Shown piece by piece: positions 28,371-38,955 of a stretch of DNA of 64,000 nt (positions are counted from its first letter, which is position 1; every line of letters begins with the position of its first letter). This DNA comes from Pseudomonas sp. PDM18 (GTDB taxonomy: Bacteria > Pseudomonadota > Gammaproteobacteria > Pseudomonadales > Pseudomonadaceae). The stretch spans positions 1 through 64,000 of the forward strand of contig NZ_JACVBX010000019.1 of assembly GCF_014852585.1 (NCBI RefSeq). Reading direction: 5' to 3'. The notes beneath the pieces are model-generated. The model made no database searches, was not told where the DNA came from, and saw only the letters and a program-made list of their open reading frames with translations. The position numbers were made by a program, and so were the translations under genes.

Positions 28371-29945
<1,575 letters not shown>

Positions 29946-30038
29946 TTATTGAAGCTTGCGGATTATAGCCATGGCGCATGACAAGCCAAAGGCTTTTGGT
30001 CGCGTTCGCGCACTGGATCGCGGCCGGGATCCCCGTCG

Positions 30039-30076
30039 CGCCCGCGCCAGGGGCCGTGAAAACCCTGGCGCGGGCG
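30039..30076. other. perfect 14-bp inverted repeat upstream of ahcY
   Basis: Arms CGCCCGCGCCAGGG (30039-30052) and CCCTGGCGCGGGCG (30063-30076), loop GCCGTGAAAA. It lies between the CoA-transferase stop and the ahcY leader. No T-tract follows in the minus direction, so it may be a weak terminator or a processing signal. The 350-bp interval between the two genes otherwise holds the ahcY promoter and riboswitch. Confidence 0.5.
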
Positions 30077-30130
30077 TCGTGGCGGGGATCGTTGGGCGCC
30101 CGCGGGAGCGGGCACCGGCTGTCAGTTGGC

Positions 30131-31354
30131 TCAGATCACGCCGTCGTCGCGCAGCTTGCCGATGGCCGCCTGGTCCAGGCCCAGCACGCCTTCGAGGATT
30201 TCCTGGGTGTGCTGGCCGAGGGTCGGCGGGGCATTGCGGTATTCCACGGGGGTCTCGGACAGGCGGATCGGGCTGGCCACCTGCGGCACGCTGCCGGCCA
30301 GCGGGTGCGGCAGGTCCACGCGCAGGCCTCGGGCGATCACCTGCGGGTCGGCGAAGACCTGCGCCAGGTCGTTGATCGGGCCGCACGGCACGCTGGCCTG
30401 TTCCAGCACGGCGATCCACTCGGCGGTGGTGCGCATGACGGTGGCCTGGCGGATCAGCGGGATCAGCACCTCGCGGTGCGCCACGCGCGCCTGGTTGGTG
30501 GCGAAGCGTTCGTCGGTGGCCCATTCCGGGTGGCCCGCCACTTCGGCGAACTTGCGGAACTGGCCATCGTTGCCGACGGTGAGGATGAAGTCGCCATCGG
30601 CGGTGGGGAAGTCCTGGTACGGCACGATGTTCGGGTGCGCGTTGCCCAGGCGACGCGGCGGGTTACCGGTAGTCAGGTAGTTCAGGGTCTGGTTGGCCAG
30701 GCAGGCGACCTGCACGTCCAGCAGCGCCATGTCGATGTGCTGGCCGATACCGCTGACGTCGCGGTGGGCGAGGGCGGCGAGGATCGCGGTGGACGAGTAC
30801 AGGCCGGTGAGGATGTCGGTCAGTGCGACGCCGACCTTCACCGGGCCGGCGCCTTCCTCGGCGTCGGAGCGGCCGGTCAGGCTCATCAGGCCGCCCAGAC
30901 CCTGGATCATGAAGTCGTAGCCGGCGCGCTTGGCGTAGGGGCCGAACTGGCCGAAGCCGGTGATCGAGCAGTAGATCAGCTTCGGGTTGAGCGCTTTCAG
31001 CGACTCATAGTCCAGGCCATAGGACTTCAGGCCGCCGACCTTGAAGTTCTCCAGCACGATGTCGGCCTTGGCGGCGAGCTCGCGTACCAGGCGCTGGCCT
31101 TCGGGCTGGGTGAAGTCGATGGTCAGGGATTTCTTGTTGCGGTTCGCCGACAGGTAATACGCCGCTTCGCTGGTGTCGCGGCCATCGCTGTCCTTGAGGA
31201 ACGGCGGGCCCCAGGCGCGGGTGTCGTCGCCGCTGCCGGGGCGCTCGATCTTGATCACTTCCGCGCCGAGGTCGGCGAGGATCTGTCCGGCCCAGGGGCC
31301 GGCGAGAACGCGGGAGAGGTCGAGGACACGGATGTGCGAAAGGGCGCCGGACAT
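30131..31354 (-). CDS. class III (family III) CoA transferase, probably succinyl-CoA:glutarate CoA-transferase
   Basis: 407 residues from ATG 31354 (the longer frame to 31408 lacks family similarity). CaiB/BaiF-type fold: the N-terminal IRVLDLSRVLAGPWAGQILADLGAEVIKIE is diagnostic, and the catalytic aspartate is in GYDFMIQGLGG. It follows glutaryl-CoA dehydrogenase on the minus strand and is divergent from a LysR gene, the arrangement of the glutarate/lysine catabolic locus. It would activate glutarate with CoA from succinyl-CoA. Substrate is inferred from context; formyl- or oxalyl-CoA transferases share the fold. Confidence 0.86.
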   Translation of the reverse strand: MSGALSHIRVLDLSRVLAGPWAGQILADLGAEVIKIERPGSGDDTRAWGPPFLKDSDGRDTSEAAYYLSANRNKKSLTIDFTQPEGQRLVRELAAKADIVLENFKVGGLKSYGLDYESLKALNPKLIYCSITGFGQFGPYAKRAGYDFMIQGLGGLMSLTGRSDAEEGAGPVKVGVALTDILTGLYSSTAILAALAHRDVSGIGQHIDMALLDVQVACLANQTLNYLTTGNPPRRLGNAHPNIVPYQDFPTADGDFILTVGNDGQFRKFAEVAGHPEWATDERFATNQARVAHREVLIPLIRQATVMRTTAEWIAVLEQASVPCGPINDLAQVFADPQVIARGLRVDLPHPLAGSVPQVASPIRLSETPVEYRNAPPTLGQHTQEILEGVLGLDQAAIGKLRDDGVI

Positions 31355-31448
31355 GCAATCACCTGCAACGTGAATAGGGGCGGGGAGGGCGCAGTGCGGG
31401 GACGCCACGGTCCTCCCCGGGGCCTCTCGGGCGAGAGGTAAACGGTCG

Positions 31449-31479
31449 CCAGCCCGGCCCTCGATGAGAGCCGGGCTGG
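31449..31479 (-). other. intercistronic hairpin between acyl-CoA dehydrogenase and CoA-transferase genes
   Basis: Perfect 10-bp arms CCAGCCCGGC (31449-31458) and GCCGGGCTGG (31470-31479), 11-nt loop, 11 nt beyond the dehydrogenase stop. There is no clear T-run on the minus strand, so attenuation or mRNA stabilisation is more likely than full termination. Confidence 0.55.
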
Positions 31480-31489
31480 AGTGAGGCGT

Positions 31490-32671
31490 TTAGAAGAACG
31501 CCTGGATGCCGGTCTGGGCGCGGCCGAGGATCAGCGCGTGGACGTCGTGGGTCCCTTCGTAGGTGTTCACCACTTCCAGATTGACCAGGTGGCGGGCGAC
31601 GCCGAACTCATCGGAGATGCCGTTGCCGCCGAGCATGTCGCGGGCCAGACGGGCGATGTCCAGAGCCTTGCCGCAGCTGTTGCGCTTCATTATCGAGGTG
31701 ATTTCGACGGCGGCGGTGCCTTCGTCCTTCATCCGGCCCAGGCGCAGGCAGCCTTGCAAGGCGAGGGCGATGTCGGTCTGCATGTCCGCCAGTTTCTTCT
31801 GGATCAGCTGGTTGGCGGCCAGCGGGCGGCCGAACTGCTTGCGGTCCAGGGTGTACTGGCGAGCGGTATGCCAGCAGGCTTCGGCGGCGCCCAGGGCGCC
31901 CCAGGAAATGCCGTAGCGGGCGGAGTTCAGGCAGGTGAACGGACCGCGCAGGCCGCGCACGTCCGGGAAGGCGTTCTCTTCCGGGCAGAACACGTTGTTC
32001 ATCACGATCTCGCCGGTGATCGAGGCGCGCAGGCCGACCTTGCCGTGGATCGCCGGGGCGGACAGGCCTTCCCAGCCTTTCTCGAGGACGAAGCCGCGGA
32101 TCTGGCCTTCGTCATCCTTGGCCCAGACCACGAAGACGTCGGCGATCGGGCTGTTGGTGATCCACATCTTGGCGCCGGTCAGGCGGTAGCCGCCGTCGAC
32201 CTTCTTGGCGCGGGTGATCATCGAGCCCGGGTCGGAACCGTGGTCCGGTTCGGTCAGGCCGAAGCAGCCGATGTATTCGCCGCTGGCCAGTTTCGGCAGG
32301 TATTTCTGCTTGGTGGCTTCGTTGCCGAATTCGTTGATCGGCACCATCACCAGGGAGGACTGCACGCTCATCATCGAGCGGTAGCCGGAGTCGATGCGCT
32401 CGACTTCACGGGCGATCAGGCCGTAGCACACGTAGTTCAGGCCGCTGCCGCCGTACTGTTCGGGGATGGTCGCGCCGAGCAGGCCGGTTTCGCCCATCTC
32501 GCGGAAGATCGCCGGGTCCGTCTGCTCGTGGCGGAAGGCTTCCAGCACGCGCGGGGCCAGCTTGTCCTGGGCGAACTGCTGGGCGCTGTCGCGCACCATG
32601 CGCTCTTCTTCGGTGAGTTGCTGATCCAGCAGCAGCGGATCTTCCCAGTTGAAGCTTGCTTTGGTCGCCAT
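31490..32671 (-). CDS. gcdH: glutaryl-CoA dehydrogenase
   Basis: 393 residues from ATG 32671. Acyl-CoA dehydrogenase family; [22 protein letters not shown] at the start, [15 protein letters not shown] for FAD and substrate binding, and the catalytic glutamate in [20 protein letters not shown] are the hallmarks of glutaryl-CoA dehydrogenase. It oxidises and decarboxylates glutaryl-CoA to crotonyl-CoA, feeding electrons to ETF. Lies downstream of the divergent LysR gene, with the CoA transferase after it. Confidence 0.94.
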   Translation of the reverse strand: MATKASFNWEDPLLLDQQLTEEERMVRDSAQQFAQDKLAPRVLEAFRHEQTDPAIFREMGETGLLGATIPEQYGGSGLNYVCYGLIAREVERIDSGYRSMMSVQSSLVMVPINEFGNEATKQKYLPKLASGEYIGCFGLTEPDHGSDPGSMITRAKKVDGGYRLTGAKMWITNSPIADVFVVWAKDDEGQIRGFVLEKGWEGLSAPAIHGKVGLRASITGEIVMNNVFCPEENAFPDVRGLRGPFTCLNSARYGISWGALGAAEACWHTARQYTLDRKQFGRPLAANQLIQKKLADMQTDIALALQGCLRLGRMKDEGTAAVEITSIMKRNSCGKALDIARLARDMLGGNGISDEFGVARHLVNLEVVNTYEGTHDVHALILGRAQTGIQAFF

Positions 32672-32899
32672 GGAGAAACCTCGAACGCAGACAGTGAAAG
32701 ACCCGCACAAGTCTAGGCGGGTTGGGTGTGGGTCATCCTAGTCAGCCGTCGGGAAGCCGGGCAACCGACTAATTCGCAAGCTGTTGTGCTATTTTGTCAC
32801 TCCGTAACTGCCGGGTTGCTGAGAAACTGTGGTCTTGAGCCTCTATTTCAGGTATTTCTGGCGAATCCTGCGCATCTCGATATTCCGAAGAGGCATTCG

Positions 32900-33808
32900 A
32901 TGCGACGCAAGATCCCGACCACCGCGGCGCTGGTGGCCTTCGAATCCGCCGCTCGCCACGAGAGCTTCACCAAGGCTGCCGACGAACTGTCGCTGACCCA
33001 GAGCGCCATCTGCCGGCAGATCGCCACGCTGGAGGAATTCCTCGGCGTTGAGCTGTTCCGCCGCTCGCGGCGCGGCGTAAAGCTGACGGAGGCGGGGCTC
33101 AACTACAGCCGTCGCGTCGCCCAGCGCCTGGACGCTGTGGAGCGCGATACCCTCGCGGTGATGGGCCAGCAGGGCGGTGGCACGCTGGAGCTGGCGGTGG
33201 TGCCGACCTTCGCCACCCAATGGCTGCTGCCTCGGCTGAAGGACTTCAAGCGCCTGCATCCGGAGGTCACGGTCAACCTGACCAACCGCACCCGGCCCTT
33301 CCTGTTCGCCGACACTGAGTTCGATGCCGCGCTGTATTTCGGCGACGGCGTCTGGTCCGGTACGGTGGCCAACTTCCTCATGCACGAAAACCCGGTCCCG
33401 GTGTGCAGCCCCGAGCTGCTGGGCGGGCAACGGGAGCTGTCCGCCGCGCAGATTGCCGAGCTGCCGCTGATGCAGCAGACCACCCGGCCCTACGCCTGGC
33501 GCCAGTGGTTCGGTTCGCTGGGCATGAGCGTGGCGCACGACATGAGCGGCACCCGTTACGAGCTGTTCTCCATGCTCGCCCAGGCGGCGATGCACGGCAT
33601 GGGCGTCGCGCTGATTCCCCCGATGCTGATCCAGCACGAGCTGGCCGACGGCCGGCTGATCGTGCCGATGCAACATGCCTATTTGAGCGAAAACGCCTAT
33701 TACCTGATGATTCCTGAACGCAAGGTGGAGTCGGCGGCTCTGGGAGCGTTCCGCGACTGGCTGGTCGACGAGGCGGCGCGCTATCGCGCTGAAGCGGGGC
33801 TGGGCTGA
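32900..33808 (+). CDS. LysR-family regulator of the glutarate genes (GcdR-like)
   Basis: 302 residues. The start is ATG 32900 with AGAGG upstream; an open frame reaching back to 32726 is not supported by the family. The HTH region (TTAALVAFESAARHESFTKAADEL) is followed by SQSAICRQIATLEE-type recognition helix sequence and a substrate-binding domain. Divergent from gcdH with a 228-bp shared region, which matches the GcdR regulator that activates gcdH in Pseudomonas. The inducer would be glutarate. Confidence 0.84.
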   Translation: MRRKIPTTAALVAFESAARHESFTKAADELSLTQSAICRQIATLEEFLGVELFRRSRRGVKLTEAGLNYSRRVAQRLDAVERDTLAVMGQQGGGTLELAVVPTFATQWLLPRLKDFKRLHPEVTVNLTNRTRPFLFADTEFDAALYFGDGVWSGTVANFLMHENPVPVCSPELLGGQRELSAAQIAELPLMQQTTRPYAWRQWFGSLGMSVAHDMSGTRYELFSMLAQAAMHGMGVALIPPMLIQHELADGRLIVPMQHAYLSENAYYLMIPERKVESAALGAFRDWLVDEAARYRAEAGLG

Positions 33809-33913
33809 GACATGACAAGGCACTCGGTACAGGCCTGATTCACACTTGCATAGCCGGCGGGGCTTTCCCCGTCATCGCGCTCACGAGGCGCTACCTCCCA
33901 AGAAGGAGCTTCC

Positions 33914-34321
33914 ATGAATTTCCATACCCGCAAATGGGTCAAGCCTGAAGACCTCAACCCGAACGGCACCCTGTTCGGCGGCAGTCTTCTGAAGTGGATC
34001 GACGAAGAGGCGGCGATCTACGCCATCGTCCAGTTGGGCAATCAGCGCGTGGTCACCAAGTTCATCTCGGAGATCAACTTCGTCAGTTCCGCGCGCCAGG
34101 GCGACATCATCGAACTGGGCATCACCGCCACCGAGTTCGGCCGCACCTCGATCACCCTGAGCTGCGAAGTGCGCAACAAGATCACCCGCAAGAGCATCCT
34201 CACGGTCGACAGGATGGTCTTCGTCAACATCGGCCCGGACGGCCAACCTGCGCCCCACGGTCGTACCGAGATCCTCTACATCAAGGATCAGTTCAAGGAC
34301 GATGCCATTCCGCAGCCCTGA
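33914..34321 (+). CDS. acyl-CoA thioesterase, YciA-like hotdog protein
   Basis: 135 residues, single hotdog fold. NPNGTLFGGSLLKWIDEEAAIYA carries the catalytic and helix-capping residues of YciA/acyl-CoA hydrolases, and VVTKFISEINFVSSARQGDIIELG follows as in the family. AAGGAG at 33902-33907 supports the start. It hydrolyses acyl-CoAs in the cytosol; chain specificity cannot be told. A separate unit from the LysR gene (105-bp gap) and the following ABC genes (191-bp gap). Confidence 0.9.
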   Translation: MNFHTRKWVKPEDLNPNGTLFGGSLLKWIDEEAAIYAIVQLGNQRVVTKFISEINFVSSARQGDIIELGITATEFGRTSITLSCEVRNKITRKSILTVDRMVFVNIGPDGQPAPHGRTEILYIKDQFKDDAIPQP

Positions 34322-34512
34322 CGGCTGATTCGCCAGATGATTGCCTGCGGGCCCGGAGCCAAGCCGAACCGCGGCGAAAATCTTTGCATTTACGGCGATT
34401 GAATGTGAGCCTTTGCCCGCCCACGGCGGGCTTGGGCCGACGCTAGCTCCCCGCCGATCCAGCAGCACGCATTGCCTAGAATGCTGCTGCAAAACAATGA
34501 CCGGGAGAGACC

Positions 34513-35520
34513 ATGCATACCACCTTCGCATCCGCGCTGCGCCAATTGGCCGTCGCCACCTGTGCCAGCCTGCTGCTGGCCGGCGCCGCGCACGCCGCAG
34601 CGATCAAAGCCGACACCAAGCCCGAGGCCGGCACCTTCAAGATGGGCATGCAGCCCTGGCTGGGCTACGGCCAGTGGTACGTCGCCGAAAAGGCCGGCGC
34701 CTTCAAGGCCAACGGCCTGGAGCAGGTCGAACTGGTCAACTTCACCGAAGACAAGGACATGAACGCCGCCCTGGCCAGCGGTCAGATCGACGGCGGTAAC
34801 CTCGCCACCCACACCGCCATGGCCATGGTCGCTGCCGGCCTGCCGGTGAAGATCGTCCTGCTGCTGGATCAGAGCACCAGCGCCGACGCGCTGATCGTCG
34901 ATCCGTCGATCAAGACCCTGACCGACCTCAAGGGCAAGCAGGTTGCCTACGAAGAAGGCACCACCAGCGACATTCTCCTGCACAGCGCCCTGCGCAAGGC
35001 CGGCCTGACCATCGCCGACGTGCAGCCGGTGCCAATGCCCGCCGCCAACGCCGGCAGCGCTCTGATCGCAGGGCAAGTCCCGGCCGCCGTGACCTACGAG
35101 CCCTACCTGTCCGCTGCCAAGCAGCAGAATCCCAAGGTCAACCTGTTGTACAAGGGTTCGGATGATCCGGGCATCATCAGCGACGTGTTCGTGGTGCGCG
35201 ACGAAGTGCTGAAGGAGCGTCCCGGCCAGGTGCTGGCGCTGATCAAGAGCTGGGAAGCCGGCCTCAAGCACTACAACGAGAAGAGCGCCGAAGGCCGCGC
35301 CGCCATCGCCCAGGGTGTGGGCGCCGACGAGTCCGAGCTGACCAGCGCCTTCGACGGCGTGCACTTCTACTCGGTGAAAGAGAATAAGGCCGAGCTGAAG
35401 GGCGCCTTCCAGAAGGGCTCCTTCGAGCACATCCAGAAGGCCGCCAGCGAAGCCGGCATCCTCCAGCAGCCGGTCACCCCGGCGCAGGCCATCGACGCGC
35501 GTTTCGTCGAGGCGCTCTGA
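34513..35520 (+). CDS. NitT/TauT-family ABC transporter binding protein
   Basis: 335 residues. Signal peptide with AHA-AAI cleavage near residue 30. The mature part is an SsuA/TauA/ThiY-like (NMT1) binding protein: FKMGMQPWLGYGQWYVAEKAG and QIDGGNLATHTAMAMVAAG are typical. It delivers a small organic solute such as a sulfonate, nitrate or nitrile-type compound to the following permease/ATPase. No sulfonate monooxygenase or other catabolic gene is near to reveal the substrate. Confidence 0.87.
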   Translation: MHTTFASALRQLAVATCASLLLAGAAHAAAIKADTKPEAGTFKMGMQPWLGYGQWYVAEKAGAFKANGLEQVELVNFTEDKDMNAALASGQIDGGNLATHTAMAMVAAGLPVKIVLLLDQSTSADALIVDPSIKTLTDLKGKQVAYEEGTTSDILLHSALRKAGLTIADVQPVPMPAANAGSALIAGQVPAAVTYEPYLSAAKQQNPKVNLLYKGSDDPGIISDVFVVRDEVLKERPGQVLALIKSWEAGLKHYNEKSAEGRAAIAQGVGADESELTSAFDGVHFYSVKENKAELKGAFQKGSFEHIQKAASEAGILQQPVTPAQAIDARFVEAL

Positions 35521-35552
35521 TTCTCTGATTCATTGATCTTCCGAGACACGGC

Positions 35553-35577
35553 GCGCGCCGGCCCTGAGCCGGCGCGC
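35553..35577 (+). other. intercistronic hairpin between binding-protein and permease genes
   Basis: Perfect 10-bp arms GCGCGCCGGC (35553-35562) and GCCGGCGCGC (35568-35577), 5-nt loop, extended by one further C-G pair, followed by TCTTTCT. It may partly terminate or stabilise the binding-protein mRNA. Confidence 0.6.
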
Positions 35578-35603
35578 GTCTTTCTCCGTTCGACGAGCCC
35601 GAC

Positions 35604-36410
35604 ATGAAAGTCCGCAAATCCAACCCGCTGTTCACCATCGGCAAGCCGATCGCGCAGCGTCACTTCCTGCTCATCGGCGGCGCCGTATTCGTCCTGCTGG
35701 CGCTGCTCTGGTGGCTGGCCGGCGCCAGCGGCGCAGTGCCGAAGATCTTTCTGCCGGCGCCCGGCGACGTCTGGGCGCGCATGCTCAAGCTGGCTGCCGA
35801 CGGCACCCTGTGGTCGGACCTGAAGGTCAGTGTGTACCGCATCGCCGTGGCTTTCCTGGTGTCCTCGGCGATGTCCATCGTGATCGGCGTGTTCGCCGGC
35901 TGCTACGGCTTCTGGAAGGCCGCCACCGAGCCGCTGGTGGACTTCGTGCGCTACATGCCGGTGGTTGCCTTCGTCCCACTGACTATCCTCTGGGCCGGCA
36001 CCAGCGACTTCCAGAAATTCCTCATCATCTGGATCGGCACCTTCTTCCAGCAGGTGCTGATGGTGATGGACGCCATCAAGCGCGTGCCGGCGGACTTCGT
36101 CGGCCTCGGCCGCACCCTTGGCATGCCGGACCGCCGCATCCTCCTGAAGATCGTCCTGCCCAGCGCGCTGCCGGGCATCTGGGATGCGCTGCGGATCAGC
36201 CTCGGCTGGGCCTGGACCTGGTTGGTGCTGGCCGAGCTGGTAGCCGCAACCTCCGGCCTGGGCTACCGCATCACCGTGTCCCAGCGCTTCTTCCAGACCG
36301 ACACCATCATCGGCTACATCCTTCTGCTGGGCTTCCTCGGGCTGGTCACCGACCAGGCCATGCGCGCCGGCGAGAAGGTCCTGTTCCGCTATAACCGGAG
36401 GCGCAGCTGA
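35604..36410 (+). CDS. NitT/TauT-family ABC transporter permease
   Basis: 268 residues, SsuC/TauC-type permease with about six membrane helices. The EAA loop lies in GLGRTLGMPDRRILLKIVLPSALPGIW, which docks onto the ATPase. It ends TGA at 36408-36410, sharing one base with the ATPase start, so the two are tightly coupled. Confidence 0.92.
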   Translation: MKVRKSNPLFTIGKPIAQRHFLLIGGAVFVLLALLWWLAGASGAVPKIFLPAPGDVWARMLKLAADGTLWSDLKVSVYRIAVAFLVSSAMSIVIGVFAGCYGFWKAATEPLVDFVRYMPVVAFVPLTILWAGTSDFQKFLIIWIGTFFQQVLMVMDAIKRVPADFVGLGRTLGMPDRRILLKIVLPSALPGIWDALRISLGWAWTWLVLAELVAATSGLGYRITVSQRFFQTDTIIGYILLLGFLGLVTDQAMRAGEKVLFRYNRRRS

Positions 36411-37186
36411 TGGCGACCCTGGAAATCTCCGGCCTGAACAAGAGCTTCGCGGTCGGCAAGGAGCGCCGAGAGGTGCTGCGCAGCATCTACCTGACCCTGG
36501 CGGACAACGAATTCGTTTCCATCGTCGGTACCTCGGGCTGCGGCAAGAGCACGTTGCTTTCCATTGCTGCCGGCCTGGAGGAATTCGACAGCGGCAGCGT
36601 GAAGGTGGATGGCGTGCCGATCGCAGGTCCCGGCCTGGACCGTGGCGTGGTGTTCCAGTCCTACACCCTGCTGCCGTGGCTCACCGCGCGGCAGAACGTC
36701 GAGTTCGCCCTCAAGGCGGCCGGCATGTCCCGCATGCAGTGCCGCGAGATCGCCGATGAGCACCTGGAGCTGGTGAAGCTGACGAAGTTCGCCGAGGCCT
36801 ACCCGAACGAGCTCTCCGGCGGCATGAAGCAGCGCGTGGCGATTGCCCGGGCGTTGTCCTACCGACCGAAGATCCTGCTGATGGACGAGCCCTTCGGCGC
36901 GCTGGACGCCATGACCCGCCACCAGATGCAGGAGCTGCTCACGCGTATCTGGGAAACCCACCGGCTGACGGTGATGTTCGTCACCCATGACGTGGAAGAG
37001 GCAGTTTATCTGTCCGACCGCATCGTGGTGATGGGCCTGGGCCCGGGGCGGATCAAGAGCACCTTCGATGTGAAGCTCGGTCGCCCACGCCATGAGGACA
37101 TGGCCGCCAGCGCCGAGTTCATCGACCTGCAGCGCCAGGTGCTGCGTTCGATCCGCGAAGAAGAACAGGGCGTCGCCGCCCTGTAG
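36410..37186 (+). CDS. NitT/TauT-family ABC transporter ATP-binding protein
   Basis: 258 residues, SsuB/TauB-type. Walker A GTSGCGKST near residues 40-48, signature [15 protein letters not shown], Walker B ILLMDEPFGALD, H-loop FVTHDVEEA. It completes the transporter begun by the preceding two genes. It converges with the TPM-domain gene, 19 bp between stops. Confidence 0.93.
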   Translation: MATLEISGLNKSFAVGKERREVLRSIYLTLADNEFVSIVGTSGCGKSTLLSIAAGLEEFDSGSVKVDGVPIAGPGLDRGVVFQSYTLLPWLTARQNVEFALKAAGMSRMQCREIADEHLELVKLTKFAEAYPNELSGGMKQRVAIARALSYRPKILLMDEPFGALDAMTRHQMQELLTRIWETHRLTVMFVTHDVEEAVYLSDRIVVMGLGPGRIKSTFDVKLGRPRHEDMAASAEFIDLQRQVLRSIREEEQGVAAL

Positions 37187-37205
37187 TTCTCAAGCGTGCA
37201 TGGGC

Positions 37206-38198
37206 TTACCAGCGACCGGAGGCCCCGCCGCCGCCGCTGGAGCCACCACCGCCACGGAAGCCACCGCCTCCGCCACCCCCACGCCCACCGCCGCCACGGC
37301 CGATCGAGCTGATGATCATCAACAGCAGCTGCAGTACGCCCGAGGTCAGCCACATCGGCGGCAGGAAGAAGATGTAAAGCACCAGCGGAATCGAGAAGGA
37401 ACCGATCATTTGCTGCTGCAGGGCTTCGGGGTTGGCTTCGCTGAACAGCAATACTGCCGAGGCCACGCCGCCGACCAGCGCACTGCATAGCAGGTAGCGG
37501 CCCATGCTGCGCTGGCGCAACCACTGCACCGGGAACAGCAGGCAGAGCAGCGGCACACCCACCAGCAGGGCGAGCAGGCCGAGCAGGCGCGCCGGGGGGA
37601 ATTCCTCGGCGGCGCTGGCGTTGCGGTTGGAGTACGCATCGCTGTAGCCCGTCACCGGGCCCGTCTGCGGCAGCTGATCCGCTGCGCCCCCATCGGGTTC
37701 GGCAGGGGTTGCCGCTGGCGGTTCTATCAGTGCGACGAGGCTGTCGACGCCGGCCTGGATGCCGCCGGCGAAGTCGCCGGTCTTGAAGTGCGGGACTATC
37801 TGATCGCGAATGATGCGCCCTGCCTGCACGTCGGTGATGGTTCCCTCCAGCCCGTAGCCGACTTCGATGCGCAGCGCGCGATCATTCTTGGCAACCACCA
37901 GCAGCACACCGTCGTCCACGCCCTTGCGACCCAGCTTCCACTGTTCGAAGGCGCGCACCGCGTAGTCTTCGATGCTGTCCTCGCCAGTGCTGGGGATCAG
38001 CAGCACGGCGATCTGCGCGCCCTTGCGCTGCTCCAGTCCGGCGAGCTGGCTTTCCAGCTGCGTGCGCTGGCCCGCGTCGAGGGTCTGGGTGAGATCGGTG
38101 ACACGGGCGCTGAGCGGCGGGATGGCGACCGGCGCCGCCTGCAGCAGAGCCGCCCAGCACAGCAGCAGGGCGGCCAGCAGCCAGCGCGGCAGGGTCAT
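37206..38198 (-). CDS. TPM-domain membrane protein (YgcG family) with glycine-rich tail
   Basis: 330 residues: signal peptide (cleavage near LQAAP), a TPM/YgcG domain at about 25-155 (ARVTDLTQTLDAGQRTQLESQLAGLE; GVLLVVAKNDRALRIEVGYGLEGTITD), then three or four membrane segments and a Gly/Arg/Ser tail of about 35 residues. TPM proteins are exported and often paired with LemA, as here (ATGA overlap). Roles in photosystem repair or stress are known only for distant relatives; function in Pseudomonas is not established. Confidence 0.85.
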   Translation of the reverse strand: MTLPRWLLAALLLCWAALLQAAPVAIPPLSARVTDLTQTLDAGQRTQLESQLAGLEQRKGAQIAVLLIPSTGEDSIEDYAVRAFEQWKLGRKGVDDGVLLVVAKNDRALRIEVGYGLEGTITDVQAGRIIRDQIVPHFKTGDFAGGIQAGVDSLVALIEPPAATPAEPDGGAADQLPQTGPVTGYSDAYSNRNASAAEEFPPARLLGLLALLVGVPLLCLLFPVQWLRQRSMGRYLLCSALVGGVASAVLLFSEANPEALQQQMIGSFSIPLVLYIFFLPPMWLTSGVLQLLLMIISSIGRGGGGRGGGGGGGFRGGGGSSGGGGASGRW

Positions 38199-38809
38199 TG
38201 CGCGGGCTGCGCCGGCGCGTTGCCGAAGTCCACTTTAGGCGCGGTGGAGATGGCGGCTTCGTTCTCGACGCTGAAGTTGGCCTTGGGCTGGTAGCCGAAG
38301 ATCTTCGCGGTGATCACCTGCGGGAACTGGCGAATCATCACGTTGTATTCCTGCACCGACTTCACGTAGCGGCCGCGGGCGACGGTGATGCGGTTCTCGG
38401 TGCCTTCGAGCTGGGTCAGCAGGTCCTTGAACAGGCCGTCGGCCTTGAGCTGCGGGTAGTTCTCGGTGACCACCAGCAGGCGCGAGAGCGCCGAGCTGAG
38501 TTCGCCCTGGGCCTGCTGGAAACGCTTCACGGCAGCCTCGTCGCCGAGCTGGTCGGCGTTGAGCGTGGTGCTGCCGACCTTGGCACGGGCCTCGGTCACT
38601 TGGGTCAGCACGCTGGCTTCATGGGAGGCGTAGCCCTTCACGGTGCTGACCAGGTTGGGGATCAGGTCGGCGCGGCGCTGGTACTGGTTGAGCACTTCCG
38701 ACCAGGCGGCCTTCACCTGTTCGTCGCCGGCCTGCATGGCGTTATAGCCGCAGCCGGAGAGCAGGGTGACCAGGATGTAGCCGGTAAGGAACTTGATCAA
38801 ACGGGGCAT
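38195..38809 (-). CDS. lemA: LemA family lipoprotein
   Basis: 204 residues from ATG 38809. Lipobox LLSGC gives a lipidated cysteine near residue 20. The four-helix LemA body is recognisable (VKAAWSEVLNQYQRRADLIPNLVSTVKGYASHE, then NYPQLKAD and the tail QFPQVITAKIFGY). Function poorly understood. It overlaps the TPM gene by 4 nt, and the pair is common across bacteria. Confidence 0.92.
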   Translation of the reverse strand: MPRLIKFLTGYILVTLLSGCGYNAMQAGDEQVKAAWSEVLNQYQRRADLIPNLVSTVKGYASHEASVLTQVTEARAKVGSTTLNADQLGDEAAVKRFQQAQGELSSALSRLLVVTENYPQLKADGLFKDLLTQLEGTENRITVARGRYVKSVQEYNVMIRQFPQVITAKIFGYQPKANFSVENEAAISTAPKVDFGNAPAQPAQ

Positions 38810-38955
38810 GGCAGGCGCTCGTGCTGGCGAAAAGGCCCAGTCTAGGCCAGTTCCGGCTGACGAGTCAGATGGAAATGTCCGAAGCAGCCGATGCTTGCCG
38901 GCCATGGGGTGGCTCGGGGTAGAATCGGCTTGGTCTATACCAGGAGTTCGTTTTC

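Noticed and set aside
29983-29997. Short stem AAGCC-AAA-GGCTT followed by TTTT on the plus strand
   Set aside because: No plus-strand gene lies upstream that it could terminate; probably fortuitous near the ahcY promoter.
32672-32899. CTAGG/CCTAG spaced arms in the gcdH-LysR divergent region
   Set aside because: Arms are only 5 bp and widely spaced; not a convincing operator.
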